NCBI GenBank assembly: GCA_035291605.1
Contig: DATDRS010000503.1
Span: forward strand, 1-10,198
Source of the DNA: DATDRS01 sp035291605
GTDB taxonomy: Bacteria > Chloroflexota > Anaerolineae > Anaerolineales > UBA6663
DNA: 10,198 nt
Reading direction: 5' to 3'
The notes below the pieces were generated by a model, which had not been told where the DNA came from, did not search any database, and saw only the letters and a list, made by a program, of their open reading frames with translations. Numbering within the stretch: the first letter of the stretch is position 1; each line of letters opens with the position of its first letter. The position numbers and the translations under genes were made by a program. Of this stretch, positions 6,690-10,198 are shown piece after piece.

Positions 6690-7932
6690 ACGCGCCGACG
6701 TATTGATCGTCGGGGCCGGCCCGGCCGGCCTGGCCGCAGCCATCGAATTGAAACGCCTCGGAGTCCGCGATGTCATCCTCGTGGACCGCGAACTGGAAGC
6801 GGGCGGGATTCCGCGCCTGTGCCACCACGCCGGTTTCGGCCTGCGCGATTTGCGGGGTATGTACTCCGGCCCTGGTTACGCGCGGCGCTACGTCCGTCAG
6901 GCTGAGGCGGCCGCGATTGAAATGCGGACTTCTACCACCATCATGGGCTGGCAGGGACCAACGCGGGTGAATTTCACCAGTCCACGCGGCCTGGGGCAGA
7001 TTGAAGCCAGGGCCATCCTGCTGGCGACAGGCTGCCGCGAACGTCCCCGCGCAGCCCGGCTGGTCCCGGGGGGGCGTCCACAGGGCGTCTTCACCACCGG
7101 CTCACTCCAGCGTTTTGTTTACCAGCGCCGTCTCCCGGTCGGCAAGCGCGCGGTGATTGTCGGCGCGGAGCTCGTCAGCCTGTCCGCCCTGATGACGCTG
7201 CTGCACGCGCGCGTCTCTGCCGCCGCGATGGTGACGGAACTGCCAGAGCATCAAATCTACTTCCCGTATCGGCCGGCCAAATGGTATTTCGCCGATGTGC
7301 TGGCGCGCACACCCGTAATGACCGGCGCGCGCCTCAGCCGCATCCTCGGGCGCGGGCGCGTGGAAGGTGTGGAGATCACCCATTTAGACTCCGGCCAGAC
7401 CGAGTTGATCGCGTGCGACACCGTCGTCTTCACCGGCGACTGGATCCCGGAACACGAACTGGCGCGCCTGGGTGGGCTGGCGGTGGATCCCGGGACGCGC
7501 GGGCCGCGGGTGGATAGCGGGTTTCGCACGTCGGCGCAGGGCGTGTTTGCCGCGGGAAACCTCCTGCATGGCGCGGAGACCGCCGACGTGAGCGCACTGG
7601 AGGGGCGGCATGCCGCGCGGCGCATTCACGAATTCCTGTCGCACGGCCTGTGGCCGGCGCGAATCTTACCCATCCAGGTTGACAAGCCGCTGGCATGGGT
7701 CTTCCCGAATGCTGTGAGCGCGGCGAACAGCCAGCCGCCTGTCGCCTCCTTCACTTTTCGCGTTCACGAATTCTGCACAAATGCGCGGGTGCTGGTTTGT
7801 CAGGGAGAACGCACGTTGCATACACAGACCTTCCGCCGCTTGCAGCCTAACGCCTCGATGCGCCTCGACAGCCGCTGGCTGGGGAGCGTGAACGTCGAGG
7901 GAGAGGCGCTGAGTCTCGTCCTGACCCGTTAG
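6679..7932 (+). CDS. NAD(P)/FAD-dependent oxidoreductase, GlpB/HcnB-like partner subunit
   Basis: This 417-residue protein has a disulfide-oxidoreductase-like FAD fold. GAGPAG (12-17) with Asp36 (ILVDRE) forms the FAD site; GGIPRLCHHAGFG and SGPGYARRY match the HcnB and amino-acid-oxidase-type subunit signature; ATGCRERPRAARLVPGGRP and FAAGNLLHGAETADVSALEG are the usual later FAD contacts. The second dinucleotide motif reads VIVGAELVSLSAL instead of GxGxxG, so NAD(P) binding may be altered or lost. The last ~80 residues are a probable beta-rich domain. ATG 6679 has GGAGG (6668-6672) at 6-nt spacing and lies inside the end of the upstream gene. From memory, GlpA-like/oxidoreductase pairs of this kind occur in Thermotoga with a third small DUF1667 protein; none is visible here. 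Likely role: the electron-transfer subunit of a dehydrogenase complex with the upstream protein. Confidence 0.87.
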   Translation: MEPERADVLIVGAGPAGLAAAIELKRLGVRDVILVDRELEAGGIPRLCHHAGFGLRDLRGMYSGPGYARRYVRQAEAAAIEMRTSTTIMGWQGPTRVNFTSPRGLGQIEARAILLATGCRERPRAARLVPGGRPQGVFTTGSLQRFVYQRRLPVGKRAVIVGAELVSLSALMTLLHARVSAAAMVTELPEHQIYFPYRPAKWYFADVLARTPVMTGARLSRILGRGRVEGVEITHLDSGQTELIACDTVVFTGDWIPEHELARLGGLAVDPGTRGPRVDSGFRTSAQGVFAAGNLLHGAETADVSALEGRHAARRIHEFLSHGLWPARILPIQVDKPLAWVFPNAVSAANSQPPVASFTFRVHEFCTNARVLVCQGERTLHTQTFRRLQPNASMRLDSRWLGSVNVEGEALSLVLTR

Positions 7933-7953
7933 GGACAAGCCGAAAAGAGCCGC

Positions 7954-8559
7954 ATGGTATTCCCAATGCTGGTCAAGGAGGTGATGGTGATCCTGGCCGG
8001 TTATGCGTTGGGTTGTTTCGCCGCCGGCTATTATCTGGTGCGCTGGCGCACAGGGCAGGACATCCGCACCATTGGCAGTGGAGCGACCGGGGGCACGAAT
8101 GTGGGCCGGCTGCTGGGCAAGCCTGGTTTCGCCGTCACGATGGCGCTGGACTTGCTCAAAGGCTGCCTCGCCGTCTGGGCGGCTTTCTACTTCGAGGTGA
8201 GGGCATGGGCCGTCGCGCTCACGGTGGCCGCGGTCGTCATCGGGCACATCTGGCCGGTTCAACTAGGCTTCCAGGGCGGCAAGGGGCTTGCGACGGTGCT
8301 GGGCGCGATGCTTGTCTTCGACGTCCGGTTGCTGATCGTTCTGATCATACTCGCCTTGCTGCTCGGCCTTCTGCTCCGGCAATTTGCGATCGGGGTCCTG
8401 ACGCTCGCCGCGCTTGCTCCGGCGGTAGCCGCCGCCTGGGGGCGTCCGTGGACCGATGTCCTGGGGCTGGCGGTGACCGCGGCCGCGATCCTGATCGCCC
8501 ACCGGGGCAATATCCGCGCGCTCCTCGAGCGGCGGTCCCGCCCGACCGATAAAGGTTAG
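7954..8559 (+). CDS. plsY: PlsY-type acyl-phosphate:glycerol-3-phosphate acyltransferase
   Basis: This 201-residue inner-membrane enzyme would transfer an acyl group from acyl-phosphate to glycerol-3-phosphate, the first step of phospholipid synthesis. The three PlsY loops are recognisable: GSGATGGTNVGR (41-52, usually GSGNxGATNxxR), DLLKG (66-70), GHIWPVQLGFQGGKGLAT (97-114) and the C-terminal HRGNIRALL (183-191). Hydrophobic segments lie near 10-30, 55-80, 84-100, 115-141, 143-162 and 166-182. The first loop has Ala in place of the usual Asn, and Gly-Gly in place of Gly-Ala. The start is uncertain: ATG 7954 has only a weak AAAAGAG upstream, whereas a full AAGGAGGT (7975-7982) lies inside the reading frame and would favour GTG 7987. 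The shorter protein would still keep all motifs. The gene follows the flavoprotein pair by 21 nt, consistent with one operon around glycerol-3-phosphate. Confidence 0.9.
   Translation: MVFPMLVKEVMVILAGYALGCFAAGYYLVRWRTGQDIRTIGSGATGGTNVGRLLGKPGFAVTMALDLLKGCLAVWAAFYFEVRAWAVALTVAAVVIGHIWPVQLGFQGGKGLATVLGAMLVFDVRLLIVLIILALLLGLLLRQFAIGVLTLAALAPAVAAAWGRPWTDVLGLAVTAAAILIAHRGNIRALLERRSRPTDKG
7975..7982 (+). promoter_or_regulatory. Internal Shine-Dalgarno sequence bearing on the plsY start
   Basis: AAGGAGGT occurs within the first codons of the longest plsY frame. It is 1 nt from ATG 7984 (too close) and 4 nt from GTG 7987 (short but usable). If it is the true ribosome site, the protein loses 11 residues, starts near VILAGYALG, and resembles other PlsY N-termini. 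It could also be chance, from Lys-Glu-Val codons. Confidence 0.45.
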
Positions 8560-8591
8560 GCGCACGCCGTCGAGCAGGAAATGATCCCACT

Positions 8592-9164
8592 ATGCCAAAG
8601 ACCTCGTTGACCTTCAAGATCGCGACGGAACCCTGGGAATTCGAGCAGATTCACAAGCTGAACTACAGAACTTTCGTCGAAGAAATTCCCCAACATCAGC
8701 CCAACCCGGATCAAGCCCTGGTGGACCCCTTTCACGCCGAGAATACTTACGTGATCTGCCTGCATGGCCGGCGATTGCTGGGGATGGTTAGCGTCCGGGA
8801 CAGGCGTCCATTTTCCCTCGACAAAAAACTGGAGAATCTCGACGACTACTTGCCGCCGCACCGTTCGGTGTGCGAGTTCCGGCTCCTGGCGGTTGAAAAA
8901 GAGCATCGCAACCCGCTCATCCTGCGGGGGCTGATCCAGTTGCTGGCGGAGGTCTGCGAGAGCCACGGTTATGACCTCGCGATCATGTCCGGGACGGTCA
9001 GGCAATTGAGGCTGTACCGGCATCTGGGCTTTAGGCCGTTTGGCCCGCTCGTCGGCCCGCCGAAAGCGCAGTACCAGCCAATGTACCTGACTCTTGAAGC
9101 CTACCGGAAGCTCAAGCAGAAATTCAGGGTGCTAAGGTTTGCTGCACGCAAGTCTGCTCCCTGA
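8592..9164 (+). CDS. GNAT-fold acyltransferase, resembling N-acyl amino acid synthase (FeeM-like)
   Basis: This 190-residue soluble protein has the strand-helix order of the GNAT / autoinducer-synthase superfamily. The N-terminal part (residues ~8-40, WEFEQIHKLNYRTFVEEIPQ) is the donor-loop region with conserved aromatic and acidic residues. The central strands include TYVICLHGRRLLGMVSVRD (51-69) and VCEFRLLAVEKEHRN (94-108), where the acyl-carrier-binding turn usually sits. The C-terminal strand-loop YRHLGFRPFGPLVG (137-150) is GNAT-like. The usual acetyl-CoA loop Q/RxxGxG/A is not intact (EHRNPLILRG), which points to a relative that uses acyl-ACP or another donor, as in FeeM. A weak AGGA precedes the ATG. 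It follows plsY by 32 nt. I recall similar domains fused to class V aminotransferases in Chloroflexi, but none follows here. Function beyond acyl transfer is inferred. Confidence 0.72.
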   Translation: MPKTSLTFKIATEPWEFEQIHKLNYRTFVEEIPQHQPNPDQALVDPFHAENTYVICLHGRRLLGMVSVRDRRPFSLDKKLENLDDYLPPHRSVCEFRLLAVEKEHRNPLILRGLIQLLAEVCESHGYDLAIMSGTVRQLRLYRHLGFRPFGPLVGPPKAQYQPMYLTLEAYRKLKQKFRVLRFAARKSAP

Positions 9165-9236
9165 CGCTCGTCGCTCTTCGGCTGCGTCCATTCCGGCCTG
9201 CGGCGGCAAACCTGATCATAAGGAGACTCAGCTTAG

Positions 9237-10198
9237 ATGACGCAGAAACGCTGTCGTGTGCGTGACATCGGTTTACAGATTGGCTCGCTGCCTCCCGGCC
9301 CGCTCAACGCCATCACCGACGTCGCGGGGGTGCGCGTGGGGCACATCACTCTGATCGAGGGTGAAGGTCCGCTCGTCCCCGGGGTCGGCCCGGTGCGCAC
9401 CGGGGTCACGGCCATCCTCCCGCACTCCGGGAACATCTTCCACGAAAAGGTCGTGGCGTGCGTTCATTGCATCAACGGCTTTGGCGAAGTGACCAACTCG
9501 GAGCAGGTGCGCGAGATGGGCGTGATTGACACCCCCATCCTGCTGACCGGCACGACGAACGTCCCCCGCGCCGCCGACGCTTTACTCGATTGGGCCTTCA
9601 CGCAAGACCCGGAGATGGGCGTGACCACCTGGTCGCCCAGCCCGATTGTGGCCGAGTGCTCGGATATGTATCTAAGTGATGTGCGCGGTCGGCACGTCCG
9701 CGCCGAGCACGTCTTCGCCGCGATTGAGGGGGCGAGCGCCGGGCCGGTGGCCGAGGGCGGCGTGGGAGGCGGCACGGGGATGGCCTGCTGCGAATTCAAA
9801 GGCGGCATCGGCACGAGTTCGCGGGTCATGCCGCTCGCACATCCCCTTCAGGGGATGGAAGCGGGCGGGTTCACCGTAGGCGTGCTGGTGATGAGCAACT
9901 TCGGGCGGCGCGAGCACCTGCTGATTGACGGCGTGCCAGTGGGGAGAGAGTTGAAAGACTGGAATCCGCCGCATCCTTCGACTGCGCCGCTCCGCGGCTC
10001 CGCTCAGGATGCGGCTAACCCCGAGAAGATGGGTTCCTCGATCATCATCGCCCTCGCCACCGATGCGCCGCTCGACCCGCGCCAGTTGGAGCGGCTCTCG
10101 GTGCGGGCCGGGGGCGGCCTCGCGCGCACGGGCGGCCTCTTCTCCACGTCAAGCGGCGATTTCGTCATCGCCTTCTCCACCACTAACCGCGTGCCGCA
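9237..10198 (+). CDS. P1-family peptidase (DmpA/BapA-like beta-aminopeptidase, S58), 3' partial
   Basis: This gene runs off the window after 320 codons. It starts at ATG 9237 behind AAGGAG (9220-9225, 11-nt spacing). The protein is an Ntn-type self-processing aminopeptidase, which cuts itself and then releases N-terminal residues such as D-Ala or beta-amino acids from small peptides. Family signatures are PGPLNAITDVAGVRVGH near the N-terminus, RTGVTAILP, NGFGEVTNSEQV, LLTGTTNVPRA, and GGGTGMACCEFKGGIGTSSR (177-196), which holds the expected self-cleavage site. By comparison with BapA/DmpA as I remember them, cleavage would fall between Thr193 and Ser194, making Ser194 the nucleophile. The later stretch SSIIIALATDAPLDPRQLERL is also typical. 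Residues ~244-260 are encoded by a palindromic repeat that interrupts the segment between VPVGRELKD and the IIIALATDAPL strand. No signal peptide is seen. Confidence 0.92.
   Translation, partial: MTQKRCRVRDIGLQIGSLPPGPLNAITDVAGVRVGHITLIEGEGPLVPGVGPVRTGVTAILPHSGNIFHEKVVACVHCINGFGEVTNSEQVREMGVIDTPILLTGTTNVPRAADALLDWAFTQDPEMGVTTWSPSPIVAECSDMYLSDVRGRHVRAEHVFAAIEGASAGPVAEGGVGGGTGMACCEFKGGIGTSSRVMPLAHPLQGMEAGGFTVGVLVMSNFGRREHLLIDGVPVGRELKDWNPPHPSTAPLRGSAQDAANPEKMGSSIIIALATDAPLDPRQLERLSVRAGGGLARTGGLFSTSSGDFVIAFSTTNRVP
9968..10015 (+). repeat. 48-nt palindromic element inside the peptidase gene
   Basis: The arms GCCGCATCCT (9968-9977) and AGGATGCGGC (10006-10015) are perfect complements. The 28-nt centre contains a nested palindrome GCCGC-TCC-GCGGC (9986-9998). 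The element is exactly 48 nt long and is read as about 16 codons (HPSTAPLRGSAQD and flanks) without breaking the frame. The layout resembles the short REP/MITE-like palindromes of the CATCCTTCGACT...CTCAGGATG type that I recall from intergenic regions of other bacteria; that match is unverified. Confidence 0.75.

Noticed and set aside
9165..9236. Possible terminator or promoter between the GNAT and peptidase genes
   Set aside because: I see no convincing stem with T-tract and no clear -35/-10 pair, only the AAGGAG ribosome site of the peptidase.

Overview
The window is GC-rich DNA with nine protein genes, all on the + strand and tightly spaced. The first and last genes are cut by the window edges. 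I see no RNA genes, CRISPR array or transposase. Gene content, base composition and the short palindromic intergenic repeats suggest a free-living bacterium, perhaps a Chloroflexota (Anaerolineae-like) or similar lineage. That placement is inference from style, not a database match.

Left part (1-3271): an FGGY kinase of glycerol-kinase type, then a 12-TM APC-superfamily amino acid/polyamine permease. Between them is a 22-codon mini-ORF whose stop overlaps the permease start codon, preceded by an extended Shine-Dalgarno sequence (AAGGAGGT) with no start codon at normal distance.

Middle part (3273-5195): a long GC-rich hairpin, a calcineurin-type metallophosphoesterase, a 9-nt-period inverted-repeat element, and a small nucleotidyltransferase-fold protein. 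These two enzymes look like cytoplasmic proteins of unknown substrate.

Right part (5256-9164): a GlpA-like FAD dehydrogenase with a C-terminal [2Fe-2S] (BFD-like) domain, overlapping by 11 nt a second FAD/NAD(P) oxidoreductase of GlpB/HcnB type. They are followed closely by a PlsY-type glycerol-3-phosphate acyltransferase and a GNAT-fold acyltransferase resembling N-acyl amino acid synthases. The last gene (9237 to the window end) is a P1-family (DmpA/BapA-like, S58) self-cleaving aminopeptidase. It carries a 48-nt palindromic element read in frame.

The kinase, the dehydrogenase pair and PlsY suggest a glycerol-3-phosphate hub: make it, oxidise it to DHAP with electrons passed through FAD and Fe-S, or acylate it for phospholipid. 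The kinase has lost the arginine that binds glycerol in E. coli GlpK (NQRET has become NQGET), so the real substrate may be another polyol. No clearly new defence or mobile system is visible. The best leads are the altered kinase and its dehydrogenase partners, the in-frame repeat in the peptidase, the mini-ORF leader, and the PlsY/GNAT pair.
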